From: a virus
Direction: 5' to 3' (one strand)
DNA: 64,000 nt
Virus record (IMG/VR): IMGVR_UViG_3300022839_000011
Span: 1 to 64,000 of that record
Shown here: positions 16,526 to 25,754 of the stretch, one piece after another
How the letters are laid out: every line of letters starts with the position of its first letter
How positions within the stretch are numbered: position 1 is the stretch's first letter
Program-made: the position numbers and the translations under genes
Notes under the pieces: generated by a model
What the model saw: only the letters and a program-made list of their open reading frames with translations
Databases searched by the model: none
What the model was told of the DNA's origin: nothing

Positions 16526-16688
16526 GTTTTTCCCTTTTTTCATACCAAAGACTATTATAGCCTATAATAATAACAGATTCAAGAAAGAAATTGGCAAGTA
16601 TGCCCGCCAATTTCAGATTTATTAATTTCAATAGTGTCCACCAAAAATATTCTTGGTGCCATCGGGGTAAAATGATGTTGGTGTATTT

Positions 16689-16856
16689 TTAATTCAATAC
16701 GATTGGTCTATCTTCTTTTTTTGAAACCACCCGCATTGAAATAAAATCATTATCATTCGTTTCGTCAATAATATTTTGAAGCAAGTCATTAGGCTCTACA
16801 GCACCAATTACCCGCCATGTCCAGCCATAACTATACTCTACCCAAAGTTCCCACAT
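16689..16856 (-). CDS. Small hypothetical protein
   Basis: 55 residues (MWELWVEYSYGWTWRVIG...). Trp-rich, soluble, found by reading the minus strand of a gap. Composition and position are gene-like. Not recognised. Confidence 0.5.
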   Translation of the reverse strand: MWELWVEYSYGWTWRVIGAVEPNDLLQNIIDETNDNDFISMRVVSKKEDRPIVLN

Positions 16857-16946
16857 ACTGATGTAATCCTATGATTGTGGATGAATTTATATTCTATCAT
16901 AAAAAAATGTATATGAAAACCCCCTAAACAGAGGATTTTCAGTTTT

Positions 16947-18032
16947 TTATAGTGAAAATTTACCCATAGCACTTTTATCCACCGCAGTATTCATACCACC
17001 TATACGATAAGATGTTATATTTGTTTCTTGTGGCGCAGGCTGCATTTCTTTTCCGCCAATCCATTTCAAAGTCCAAGGTAGTGGATTTTGCGAAATTTCA
17101 ATATCGCATGGAAGCCCTACTGCTTTCATACGAACTTTTGCGATATAGTCTACATAATCACAAAGAATATTTTCATTTAGGCCCACCATAGAACCTTCTT
17201 TGAATAGATATTTTGCCCATGCTTTTTCTTGTAGAATTGCATCTTTGAACATATCAATACATTCTTGTTCAGTTTCTTTTGCAATATCCGCAAATTCCGA
17301 ATCAGTACGTACAAGCTCTCTTAACATATATTGCGTAGATCCTAAATGTAGATTTTCATCTCTGGCAATCAACTTAATAATTTTCGCATTGCCTTCCATA
17401 AGTTTACGTTCGGCAAAATTCCAAGAACATGCAAAAGACACAAAAAATCTAATGCCTTCGAGAATATTTACTGACATAATACATTTCCAAAGCAGTTTTT
17501 TATGGTCATGTAAGTTTCGGCCATCGGTATATCCATATAGAGAAACTAATTTATTATATTTGTCTAAATCGTCATAATAATGTGAAATGTCATTTGAGCA
17601 ATCTACAATTTCCATGATACTAGGCATTTTGCTAAAAATTTCATCTGGTTTTGGAAATATATTGCGAATTATATAAGTATACGAGTAAGAGTGAATAGTT
17701 TCACTAAATGCCCAAGTCTGTGTCCAGATTTCTGCTTCAGGTACAGAGGTAATTGGCGAAAACACTTCGGAAGGCGCGCGTCCCTGAATACTGTCTAAAA
17801 GGGTTTGACGCAGCAAATTTGAAATAAAAATATGCTGTTCATGCTCGGTTAAACTCCGAAAGTCTTCTTTGTCTTTATTGATGTCATTGATTTCTTCTGG
17901 AACCCAAAAGAATCCTCTTTGTTGTTTAACAAACCGATCAAGAGCAGGAAATTGTGGTTGATCGTATCTTGCGATATCTACAGAACCATCAAGGAACATC
18001 CCCCTGCCCGTATAATCTACTGTTAGTGTCAT
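16947..18032 (-). CDS. nrdB: Ribonucleotide reductase class Ia small subunit
   Basis: 361 residues. The diiron and tyrosyl-radical ligands are visible: Asp in QTLLDSIQG, Glu/His and Tyr in SETIHSYSYTYII, Glu in the SFACSWNFAERK helix, and the E-x2-H pair in ARDENLHLGS. NrdB generates the tyrosyl radical used by NrdA to reduce ribonucleotides to dNTPs. It is separated from the NrdA C-terminal ORF by 22 bases, so both are cotranscribed. Confidence 0.95.
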   Translation of the reverse strand: MTLTVDYTGRGMFLDGSVDIARYDQPQFPALDRFVKQQRGFFWVPEEINDINKDKEDFRSLTEHEQHIFISNLLRQTLLDSIQGRAPSEVFSPITSVPEAEIWTQTWAFSETIHSYSYTYIIRNIFPKPDEIFSKMPSIMEIVDCSNDISHYYDDLDKYNKLVSLYGYTDGRNLHDHKKLLWKCIMSVNILEGIRFFVSFACSWNFAERKLMEGNAKIIKLIARDENLHLGSTQYMLRELVRTDSEFADIAKETEQECIDMFKDAILQEKAWAKYLFKEGSMVGLNENILCDYVDYIAKVRMKAVGLPCDIEISQNPLPWTLKWIGGKEMQPAPQETNITSYRIGGMNTAVDKSAMGKFSL

Positions 18033-18054
18033 TATATTTTCCTTTTATTTAAAT

Positions 18055-19134
18055 TTATAGTACGCAAGATTCACAATAATCATCATCGCCGTCTGTGACT
18101 TCATTTACAGATAGCGGCTCATCTAATTTTACTTCACCAGACATATCATATGTGTTGCAATAGTATAGTGTCTTAATTCCCATTTTGCAAGCATAAATGA
18201 TGTCACCAAGTATGACCATAAGTGGAATTTCATTGCTTGGATAAAATTCGGGATTGTAAGATGTGTTCGTAGAAATAGATTGATCCACAAACTTTTGTAT
18301 CGTGGCCATAATATTTAGATAACCAGTAGGTGATTTTTGATCCCACAAAAGATCATATTTATTTTTCAGCCGTTGAATCTCTGGAACAACTTGCTTCATA
18401 GAACCATCCTTTGAATTCTTGACAGAAATAAGTCCACGGGGCGGCTCAACACCATTAGTAGCATTAACCAACTGACTCGAAGTTTCAACAGGCATCAAGC
18501 TCAGTATTGTAGCATTTCTCATGCCTTTGCTAGTAATTTCGCGTAATGCATTCCAGTCAAGCAACAAATCGTTTTCTACAATACTATCAACAGCTTTGCG
18601 ATATGTATCAATGGGCAATTTACCTTTGGCCCATTTAGTAGTGGAAAAAGCATCAAAAGAACCTCTTTCTTGTGCAAGTTCAGCCGACGCTTTAATAGTA
18701 TAATACCCCATTGCCTCCATATATGGATGTAAGAATTTTGGTGTGTCTTCGCCTGTATATTTGTAATTGTTTTTGGCTAAAAAGTATGCCAAATTCGATA
18801 TTCCAATACCAATGTTACGATACTTCAATGTTGATGAAAGTGCGGATGGTAGAAGATAAGTCTGATATGTCAAAACATTATCTAAAAACCTTACAACTAC
18901 TTTTGAAAGTTTTTCAAAATCATCAGGCGTTTTAATATTGCCCATATTATATGCAGCAAGTGTGCACAATGATATTAGTCCGTCAACATCACTAATACTT
19001 TGCATTGGCTTTGTGGTCTGTACGACTTCGGCGCAATTATGCACTAAAACGCCATTAGCAAAAAAGTTATGATTTTCTGCTACTGTTATATCATATACTG
19101 GGGCTCTTTTATTTAATTTTATTACTTTTGCCAT
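18055..19134 (-). CDS. nrdA: NrdA C-terminal part with split-intein C-half
   Basis: 359 residues. Residues 1-33 are a C-intein ending NGVLVHN; residue 34 (Cys) begins the C-extein CAEVVQTTKPMQSI. The extein continues to the usual NrdA C-terminal CxxC (DYCESCVL). By alignment with NrdA, Cys34 corresponds to the thiyl-radical cysteine (C439 in E. coli) in SNLC, so the catalytic residue is also the intein +1 nucleophile. NrdA activity therefore needs trans-splicing with the product at 20155-21774 (434 + 326 residues, near the T4 length of about 750). The gene overlaps the endonuclease by 26 bases. Confidence 0.95.
   Translation of the reverse strand: MAKVIKLNKRAPVYDITVAENHNFFANGVLVHNCAEVVQTTKPMQSISDVDGLISLCTLAAYNMGNIKTPDDFEKLSKVVVRFLDNVLTYQTYLLPSALSSTLKYRNIGIGISNLAYFLAKNNYKYTGEDTPKFLHPYMEAMGYYTIKASAELAQERGSFDAFSTTKWAKGKLPIDTYRKAVDSIVENDLLLDWNALREITSKGMRNATILSLMPVETSSQLVNATNGVEPPRGLISVKNSKDGSMKQVVPEIQRLKNKYDLLWDQKSPTGYLNIMATIQKFVDQSISTNTSYNPEFYPSNEIPLMVILGDIIYACKMGIKTLYYCNTYDMSGEVKLDEPLSVNEVTDGDDDYCESCVL
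19036..19134 (-). other. Split intein C-half (NrdA)
   Basis: 33 residues: block F-like PVYDITVAENHNFF and block G NGVLVHN followed by Cys. Matches the N-half at 20158-20472. Confidence 0.9.
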
Positions 19135-20098
19135 ATAATGTTCTTCCTTTTTTCCATCCTATTAGATTATATTCATTCAAATCAATAAAAGAGATTGATT
19201 TGCTATTAACGCCGTCAGTAACCCAACAACGTTTTCCGCTTATTATTTTCACACGACCAGATCTTCTGGTATAGTATGGGTCATATTTTAGACCTGTTTT
19301 TTCTTCCACTATTTGTATCATACCACGAAAGCCATCTCCATCAAACCTAAAATCTTTTATTGACTTAGGAAAATATATATTATTTTCAACCCCAAAATCT
19401 GTTGCTGTTTTATGACCTGGTATATATCCTAATTTATTGCATATTTCGATAAAGTTTAAAATGAGTTGGTCATCATCATAACCAGAATAGTTATTATTTT
19501 TATCCCCACTACCATTTACCATAGATAATTTTCTTTCATCTGTGTATTTTACACCTTTACTATGGTGGACCCACTGACCCGATATCACTTTAGGGTGTTG
19601 GCAACTTACTGAACCTATAATTTTTAAAGTATCAACATCTTTCACTGGCATATTGCCTTTCCTCGATTCGGATATTTTTTTAGCTCCATTTGGCGTATGC
19701 CACCCAACTTTTTTTCTGAATTCAGATGAATTACTTTTTATGAACGCATATCCGCCTAATATATACTTAGTAAGGTGCATGTTAGACCCATCAACATTAA
19801 ATCTAGCATTGCTTTTCATACCATTAAGAACAAACCTAACAGAAAGCATATCACCTCTTTGACCGTAAGCCTTGTATCTTAGCTTATGTATGAAGACGTG
19901 TTCTTCGGGTAATAGAGTAACAAGATTATGTGGCGAATCGCACCCACCATCATGTTTAGGAATTATATGATGAATCTCCACATATAAATTCTCTTTATCA
20001 AGCCTTTTGTCTATATTATTTTTTGCCATTAACCTTTCTTTAGGGGCGGTATTTATAAAATAATTTATAAATTTGTCATGTAGTTTACGATAGTTCAT
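19109..20098 (-). CDS. HNH homing endonuclease between nrdA halves
   Basis: 329 residues. The HNH motif lies near residues 40-75: VEIHHIIPKHDGG, then NLVTLLPEEHVFIHKL. The C-terminus has a W-V-T-D-G ... GW-x-x-GR segment that also occurs in the UvsX endonuclease, probably a DNA-binding repeat. It sits between the split-intein halves and overlaps the C-half ORF by 26 bases, so it is not part of the intein protein. Its ribosome-binding site is caged in the hairpin at 20104-20143. Confidence 0.9.
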   Translation of the reverse strand: MNYRKLHDKFINYFINTAPKERLMAKNNIDKRLDKENLYVEIHHIIPKHDGGCDSPHNLVTLLPEEHVFIHKLRYKAYGQRGDMLSVRFVLNGMKSNARFNVDGSNMHLTKYILGGYAFIKSNSSEFRKKVGWHTPNGAKKISESRKGNMPVKDVDTLKIIGSVSCQHPKVISGQWVHHSKGVKYTDERKLSMVNGSGDKNNNYSGYDDDQLILNFIEICNKLGYIPGHKTATDFGVENNIYFPKSIKDFRFDGDGFRGMIQIVEEKTGLKYDPYYTRRSGRVKIISGKRCWVTDGVNSKSISFIDLNEYNLIGWKKGRTLYGKSNKIK

Positions 20099-20103
20099 GT
20101 AGC

Positions 20104-20143
20104 ACCTCTTTGCATTTAACTAATTTTATTTATGCAAAGAGGT
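20104..20143 (-). promoter_or_regulatory. RBS-sequestering hairpin with late promoter in loop
   Basis: ACCTCTTTGCAT pairs with ATGCAAAGAGGT (12 bp perfect); the second arm holds the AGAGG ribosome-binding site 5 bases before the endonuclease ATG (20098). CATAAATA (20127-20134), one base from the T4 late consensus TATAAATA, lies at the loop. A read-through transcript would fold and hide the RBS; a transcript from the late promoter would start inside the loop and leave it free. Confidence 0.75.
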
Positions 20144-20154
20144 ATTTCATTGTA

Positions 20155-21774
20155 CTATAATGTTTTTATTCTATCTTCTTCAGTCAAATCTATTGCTGCC
20201 ACATATCCTCTATTATCAGTCCAGAATAAATGATCGCTCGTACACACTACACTATGTGTATCATCATCGGTAGTTACTTGATATAAATCTGCGTCGGGGT
20301 TTGTGAGACCAAACGCTTCAATAGGCATATATTCAACAGCCTTCGTATCCGTATTGTAAGACTTGACCACCACGTTATCATACTTGCGCATAAAATTACC
20401 CAAGTCTTCTATATTAATTTTAAATGGTTGATTATCACAAATCACATCAATTTTGGTATCACCGACTAAACACAAATTACTCATATATACTGGATTTTCT
20501 TCGCCTAACATACCTTGCTCGTTTGTGTTGTCAACAAATTGAATATAGATGCGACCTGTCTCAACTCTTTCTTGCGCAAGGACACTGAACGCCTCAATAG
20601 CAGTTATTGTTTTTTTACGAATACTACTGTCATTTTCATATTTGACATAAAGTTCTCCAAACAATTCTTGATTTGTGAAAAAAGCCTCATAAAGGTCTGG
20701 TACATCGTTGGGCGAAAACAGAGTAATGTTGCCATCTTCGATTAGCCTTTGAATCAAAAATCTGTTAAGTTGAACGCCATAATCTACTGATCTAACTCGC
20801 GTGTCTTCTGTACCTTTGTTATTTTTTAGTACAATCATATCTTCATATTCATAATGCCACATTGGATAATAAAATGTGCCGCTTGAATTGCGAACTCCAC
20901 CCTGATTGCAGCTTTTTAGCGCAGCATTGAAATATTTTATAAATGGCACTACACCAGTATGGGTAACTTCACCATTACGGATTGGAGAGCCAACCGCGCG
21001 AATTCTTCCGATATTCAAACCAATACCTGCTTTATTGGCTGCGTATTTTACAATAGCCGATGCGGCAGCATTGATCGAATCAAGTGAATCACCAGCATCA
21101 ATTAAAGTACAAGATGAAAATTGTTTTACATTAGTCCGCAATCCTGCCATGATAGGTGTTGGCAGTGTAAAATCAAACTTGGAAAGATGGTTATAAATTT
21201 TCTTGATAAATTTAAGTCTATCTTTACTTTCTTCAGAAATACAACCACTAGCAGCAATCAACATGTATGCAATTTGCGGTGTTTCGAAATACTCCATAGT
21301 CGATTTATTTTTTACGAGATACTTGGTCCTGAACTGCACCATACCAGCATATGAAATTTCATAGTCTCTATTGTGATTTATGACACCCTCCATAAACGCC
21401 CAATCTTCATCATTGTATACAGAAAGTAAGTCAGGGTTATAAAAACCTTTCTGAACGCCTCGCTTTACGATATCTTTGATATGCCAAGGCTCATAATGCC
21501 CATATGCTCGCTTACGAAGATCAAAGTTAATCAACTTTGATGCAACAAATTGATAGTTAGGGGTTTCTTCTGAAATTAATTCGGATGCTGAACGGATAAG
21601 AGTTTCATGAATTTCTTCACTCGTAATACCTGCATAAAATTGAATTTGTGATTTCAGTTCAACTTCCGAAATAGACACCCCTGTAATCTTGTCACAAGCC
21701 CATTCAACAACAGTATGTATTTTGTTCAAATCTAACTGCTCTTTGCGTCCATCTCGTTTAATAATTATAGTCAT
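20155..21774 (-). CDS. nrdA: NrdA N-terminal part with split-intein N-half
   Basis: 539 residues. Residues 1-90 contain an ATP-cone (IIKRDGRKEQLDLNKIHTVV), then the NrdA catalytic barrel up to residue 434 (ENPVYMSNL). Cys435 starts a 105-residue N-intein (CLVGDTKIDV, block B near DTHSVVCTSDHLFW) ending in a stop. The N-extein ends just before the radical cysteine supplied by the C-part. Late-promoter-like TATAAATA at 21843-21850 lies upstream. Confidence 0.95.
   Translation of the reverse strand: MTIIIKRDGRKEQLDLNKIHTVVEWACDKITGVSISEVELKSQIQFYAGITSEEIHETLIRSASELISEETPNYQFVASKLINFDLRKRAYGHYEPWHIKDIVKRGVQKGFYNPDLLSVYNDEDWAFMEGVINHNRDYEISYAGMVQFRTKYLVKNKSTMEYFETPQIAYMLIAASGCISEESKDRLKFIKKIYNHLSKFDFTLPTPIMAGLRTNVKQFSSCTLIDAGDSLDSINAAASAIVKYAANKAGIGLNIGRIRAVGSPIRNGEVTHTGVVPFIKYFNAALKSCNQGGVRNSSGTFYYPMWHYEYEDMIVLKNNKGTEDTRVRSVDYGVQLNRFLIQRLIEDGNITLFSPNDVPDLYEAFFTNQELFGELYVKYENDSSIRKKTITAIEAFSVLAQERVETGRIYIQFVDNTNEQGMLGEENPVYMSNLCLVGDTKIDVICDNQPFKINIEDLGNFMRKYDNVVVKSYNTDTKAVEYMPIEAFGLTNPDADLYQVTTDDDTHSVVCTSDHLFWTDNRGYVAAIDLTEEDRIKTL
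20158..20472 (-). other. Split intein N-half (NrdA)
   Basis: 105 residues from Cys435: block A CLVGDTKI, block B with T-H pattern, then a stop after DRIKTL. No endonuclease domain remains in the intein itself. Confidence 0.9.
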
Positions 21775-21842
21775 CAGTACCTCTTAGTGTTAAAATTGTT
21801 TGATAGCAAATATATATTTACTATATGTTGTGCTGGGATGTG

Positions 21843-21850
21843 TATTTATA
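21843..21850 (-). promoter_or_regulatory. T4-type late promoter TATAAATA
   Basis: Minus strand TATAAATA between thyA and nrdA, 69 bases before the NrdA start. NrdA is usually early, so this may drive late reads into the endonuclease. Confidence 0.5.
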
Positions 21851-21875
21851 CATGTCAAAATACCAAGTTTAGTGT

Positions 21876-22766
21876 TTATACTGCCATTGGTGCTTTTATT
21901 GTGGGATGATGTACATAATTTTTAAGAGTAAATAGAGGGCAATCTTCGAGTTTAAAGCCATTGCGTAGTCTATCCATAAGGTCAAACTCTACACCAATTT
22001 CAAGTGTAGGTAAAGCATATTCTTCTCTTAGCAGTTGTTCTTTTACCTGATCAAAGTGATCATTATATATGTGCGCATCACCGATAGAATGTACAAAATT
22101 TCCTACTTCCAAACCACATTCACGAGCAATAATATGTGTCAAGAGAGCATAACTTGCGATATTAAACGGGATTCCTAAAAATAAATCGCCAGATCTTTGT
22201 GTCATCATGCAACTTAGTTTGCCATTTACCACACGAAATTGCGCGGTGTAGTGACAAGGCGGCAATGACATTTCAGGAATTAACAAAGGATTCCAAGCAG
22301 ATAATATGATTCTCCTTGAATCTGGTGTTTCTTTTATTTGTTCGATAATTTGCAGTATTTGGTCAACACCACATTCTGATCCTCTGAAATAGTCAAAATT
22401 TCGCCAAATTTCCCCATAAATTGGCCCCAGCTCTTTTTTAGAATCGTTATTTTCATATCCTAACGCAACACCTTGATTATCTGCGTTGGCAGTCCAAATT
22501 GTATTTCTTCCAACTAAATCTTTTCTGGGCTTACCATAAGTTAGTTCGGCAAGCCTACGTTCATCTGTGCTTCCTTCAAGCATCCAAAGCAATTCACCAA
22601 CAACAGATTTCCATGCAAGTTTTTTTGTTGTTACCGCTGGAAACCCATCTACAAGATTAAAATGCATTTGACGACCGAATAAGGTACGGGTTCCTGTCCC
22701 TGTTCTGTCACTTACATTTTCACCGTTTTCTAAAATATCTTTTAGTAGCATATGATATTGTTTCAA
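21876..22766 (-). CDS. thyA: Thymidylate synthase (ThyA type)
   Basis: 296 residues with SDRTGTGTRTLFG, WNFD-type ligand segments, catalytic Cys in LPPCHYTAQF, RSGDLFLGIPFN and SIGDAHIYNDH. It methylates dUMP to dTMP using methylene-THF. It overlaps the DHFR gene by 4 bases, the classical td-frd order of T4. Confidence 0.95.
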   Translation of the reverse strand: MKQYHMLLKDILENGENVSDRTGTGTRTLFGRQMHFNLVDGFPAVTTKKLAWKSVVGELLWMLEGSTDERRLAELTYGKPRKDLVGRNTIWTANADNQGVALGYENNDSKKELGPIYGEIWRNFDYFRGSECGVDQILQIIEQIKETPDSRRIILSAWNPLLIPEMSLPPCHYTAQFRVVNGKLSCMMTQRSGDLFLGIPFNIASYALLTHIIARECGLEVGNFVHSIGDAHIYNDHFDQVKEQLLREEYALPTLEIGVEFDLMDRLRNGFKLEDCPLFTLKNYVHHPTIKAPMAV

Positions 22767-23251
22767 TTCTTACTCCAAATACTAAATTCTAACCCATCTT
22801 GTTTGTTTACTGCCGTCTTATCATAACCATTAAGATACATATTCATATCTACAAATGCATCACAATCATAATCACCATCAATCTTAGTCACAAAAATGTT
22901 GTCGCATAGATGAAGGGTTTGCCTATAAATATCAGCGCCGCCAATGATCCAGATTTTAAGGTTTGGATACTCCATTTTTAAATTTTCGATGAGTTCCTTC
23001 ATGTCACCAAACCAAGTATATTTAGGGGAGCCTATAATTTCTGATCTTGTGACTACGATATTCATTCTTTTTGGTAGATTTTTACTACCGATACTTTCCC
23101 ATGTTTTTCTACCCATAATTACAATATGGCCATTAGTACATTCTCTAAACCATTTCATATCAGCTGAGGAATGTGGCCATGGTAGAACACCATCTTTTCC
23201 TATACCATATTTATTATCATGCGCTAAAATAGCATTTACTGTCATATTCAT
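22763..23251 (-). CDS. folA: Dihydrofolate reductase
   Basis: 162 residues: IGKDGVLPWPHSSADMKWF supplies the substrate and Asp/Trp region, GRKTWESIG the NADPH motif, and IWIIGGADIYRQTL the C-terminal GG. It regenerates THF for ThyA, with which it overlaps. Confidence 0.95.
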   Translation of the reverse strand: MNMTVNAILAHDNKYGIGKDGVLPWPHSSADMKWFRECTNGHIVIMGRKTWESIGSKNLPKRMNIVVTRSEIIGSPKYTWFGDMKELIENLKMEYPNLKIWIIGGADIYRQTLHLCDNIFVTKIDGDYDCDAFVDMNMYLNGYDKTAVNKQDGLEFSIWSKN

Positions 23252-23946
23252 TCTCCAAAAAAATTGTGTGATTGGTGTACATGCATTTCCATTACTCTAT
23301 TTGTTGCTATATCATAATATTTTTTGTTTTGTTCTATACAAATCCATTTGCGATTATTCTTTTCAGCAGCAACAGCAGTTGTGCCAGAACCAGCAAATGG
23401 GTCTAGAACGATGTCACCTACAACAGAAGAGTTAGTTATTAACTTTTGTATAAAAGATAATGGTTTTTCAGTTGGGTGCATCTTATCAATACCTTTTAGC
23501 ATTTTTACATGTTGATAATCTCTACTAGTCATATCATGTATTGCTTTTGCTTTACCTTTTTTAAAAAATAAGACTGGTTCAGTGTATTTTAAATACCATC
23601 TGTTTGGCATATTTGTATCTTTTATCATGTTTATAATGTTATGAAAATGAAATCCAACTTCATCAGCTATGTTTAAATAGTTACGCAAGTCATTTCGATT
23701 TGTGAATGTGTAAAAATGAGTAGAATCTTTCATGACTCTGAATACTTCTTCGAACCAAATTCTTGTATCTGGTAAACTGTCACCTATTATAAACCCGTTT
23801 GGCATATAATTTGGTCTTGATGAGTTTCCTGTTTTTGTCATCTTGTATGGTGGGTCGGTTATGACCATATCAATAGAACCATCAGGAATATCTTTCATCA
23901 ATTCAAGACAATCGCCAAGCCAAAATTCACCATTCTTAATTTTCAT
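23248..23946 (-). CDS. DNA adenine methyltransferase (beta class)
   Basis: 232 residues with DPPY (ITDPPYKMTK, residue 34) before FAGSGTT (near 196), the order of beta-class amino-methylases. No restriction partner is nearby, so it is an orphan enzyme, possibly for protection from host restriction. The second methylase follows with a 4-base overlap, suggesting duplication or a pair with two specificities. Confidence 0.9.
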   Translation of the reverse strand: MKIKNGEFWLGDCLELMKDIPDGSIDMVITDPPYKMTKTGNSSRPNYMPNGFIIGDSLPDTRIWFEEVFRVMKDSTHFYTFTNRNDLRNYLNIADEVGFHFHNIINMIKDTNMPNRWYLKYTEPVLFFKKGKAKAIHDMTSRDYQHVKMLKGIDKMHPTEKPLSFIQKLITNSSVVGDIVLDPFAGSGTTAVAAEKNNRKWICIEQNKKYYDIATNRVMEMHVHQSHNFFGE

Positions 23947-24638
23947 ATTTCCCCCATATTAAAAAAATCTATCAATCCACTTGTGCCATTTATTCTTTTC
24001 TGTGCAGTTGCAAAATATGTTTCATCTAACTCTATTCCTACAAATGGCAAGTTCAATTTCTTTGCTGCTACACCTGTACTACCTGAACCCATGAATGGAT
24101 CTAAAACAATGCCATTAGAACCATCACCAATCCCATGAATAATTTCTTCCATGAGGCTAACTGGTTTGCAAGTCGGATGCCCATTATCTTCGGATGGGCT
24201 TGGTCTACGATGTGAAAAAACAGACTTCAATCGTTTGTTGTCAAAGATTCTTCGTCCTTTTGATGCATACCAGATAATATCATGCATAGGTGCAAAAGCC
24301 CCTGTCAAATCGCCCATGCCATGATGCATACGATTCCAAACACCTTGTGAACGCAAATTGAATCCGTTTTTTTCAATAGACTCCCGCCAAATGTGACTTG
24401 TATTCCAGTCACAAAATGTGACGAAACCACCACCATCTTTTAATACGCGAAAAGCTTCTGAAATCCATTCTGTGTTTACCTTATCATCACCATTAATGGC
24501 CTTATGTCTTGGACCTTCTTTTGCTGCATTAGACACAAAATTCATACCATATGGCGGGTCTGTAACTACCATATCAACAGACCCACTTTCAATTTTTTTG
24601 ATCTCTAGTAGACAATCGCCGTTTATTAGTTTCAACAC
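23943..24638 (-). CDS. DNA adenine methyltransferase (beta class), second copy
   Basis: 231 residues with TDPPYGM near residue 32 and DPFMGSGSTG near 193. The middle (target-recognition) part differs from the first methylase, so the two probably recognise different sites. Directly downstream of the primase gene. Confidence 0.9.
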   Translation of the reverse strand: MLKLINGDCLLEIKKIESGSVDMVVTDPPYGMNFVSNAAKEGPRHKAINGDDKVNTEWISEAFRVLKDGGGFVTFCDWNTSHIWRESIEKNGFNLRSQGVWNRMHHGMGDLTGAFAPMHDIIWYASKGRRIFDNKRLKSVFSHRRPSPSEDNGHPTCKPVSLMEEIIHGIGDGSNGIVLDPFMGSGSTGVAAKKLNLPFVGIELDETYFATAQKRINGTSGLIDFFNMGEI

Positions 24639-24651
24639 ATTTACCCCGTTG

Positions 24652-25677
24652 TTAACAGTTTTTAAGATCGATCAGCTTTATCTTAGCTTCCAAACCACTA
24701 TACACGTTTTTCTTGATCATGTCCACAATATAAGATGATGATAATCCACTTGATACAAAATCATTTATGTCTTTTCCATACTTTGTCATCCCTTTAGGGA
24801 ACAAGCATACTTTCATGCCTTTGTCAATTATTTTTTCAACACGTTTCATAATTTCTTTGTTTCTGTATTCCAAATCAAAAACGAAAACCGCATTTTCAAC
24901 ATTATCTAGCCCTGAAAGATTTCCATCAGCACCCGCCATTGCAATAGAATTTGGAACAAACAAACTATCTATCGCACCTTCGAGTACATAATATTGTTTT
25001 TTCGAATCGACTTTATCCAGACCAAATATTTTTGGCTTTTCATCCATCATGATAGTGAGGTATCGTAATCCATTAGGGTCAAATCCCCTACCCGTAAAGC
25101 CAAACATTTTTCCTTTACTATCTAGAAAGGGGATGACAATTCTAGGCTCATCTCTTGTAAATATTAATTTTTCTGGTATAATAGAATTTACCCAAGTCTT
25201 AAACTTGGGCGCATAAAATATCCTGTAATGCTGGTCGGTTGGAATTTTTCTTGATTCGATATACAGTTTTGCTGGGTGATCAAATTTCAACTGACTGACT
25301 TTTTTGATCTTAGATAGATGGTTAATACTTAATTTTGGCGGTTCTTTGGTTGGTTCTATTTTTGCTGTTGGGGGTACATCTACCCTTGATACATTATTGA
25401 CATATTTATCTGTAATGTATGAATTATATGCCATAGGGTCAAACCCGCGCAAGAATGAAACGAAAGAATGACTCTCGCCGCAGTTATGACAAAAATACCT
25501 AAACGACTGATATTTGTCTTCAAGAAACCAAGCTCTTGCTTTTGATTTGGAGGTTTGTGAATCACCACAATATATGCATCTAAAGTTAATACGATAAGGG
25601 GATTTATTTTTGATAGAAAAACGCTCAAGTTTATTAGACAGCATCATAACGTGCTGTAGATCAATATAGTCAACCAT
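24652..25677 (-). CDS. 61: DNA primase, T4 gp61-like
   Basis: 341 residues, almost the length of T4 gp61 (342). CIYCGDSQ and CHNCGES near residues 34-70 form the zinc ribbon; the Toprim-type core has VLEGAIDSLF and later FVFDLEYRN. It makes primers for lagging-strand synthesis with the gp41 helicase. Its promoter at 25726-25754 is a perfect host-type consensus. Confidence 0.9.
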   Translation of the reverse strand: MVDYIDLQHVMMLSNKLERFSIKNKSPYRINFRCIYCGDSQTSKSKARAWFLEDKYQSFRYFCHNCGESHSFVSFLRGFDPMAYNSYITDKYVNNVSRVDVPPTAKIEPTKEPPKLSINHLSKIKKVSQLKFDHPAKLYIESRKIPTDQHYRIFYAPKFKTWVNSIIPEKLIFTRDEPRIVIPFLDSKGKMFGFTGRGFDPNGLRYLTIMMDEKPKIFGLDKVDSKKQYYVLEGAIDSLFVPNSIAMAGADGNLSGLDNVENAVFVFDLEYRNKEIMKRVEKIIDKGMKVCLFPKGMTKYGKDINDFVSSGLSSSYIVDMIKKNVYSGLEAKIKLIDLKNC

Positions 25678-25725
25678 GTTTATTTTATCTCTTACTTACT
25701 TACTATCTCATTCAATATAACATTG

Positions 25726-25754
25726 ATTATATACATAGTGCAAGTACTTGTCAA
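25726..25754 (-). promoter_or_regulatory. Perfect consensus early promoter (primase)
   Basis: Minus strand TTGACA, 17-base spacer, TATAAT, 49 bases upstream of the primase ATG. Confidence 0.85.

Noticed and set aside
18055-21774. Reading nrdA as a frameshifted or assembly-broken gene
   Set aside because: Both breaks have complete intein splice motifs with Cys/Asn and correct extein joints, and the same occurs in two other genes.
22763-24638. Restriction-modification system
   Set aside because: Two methylases are present but no endonuclease gene lies beside them.
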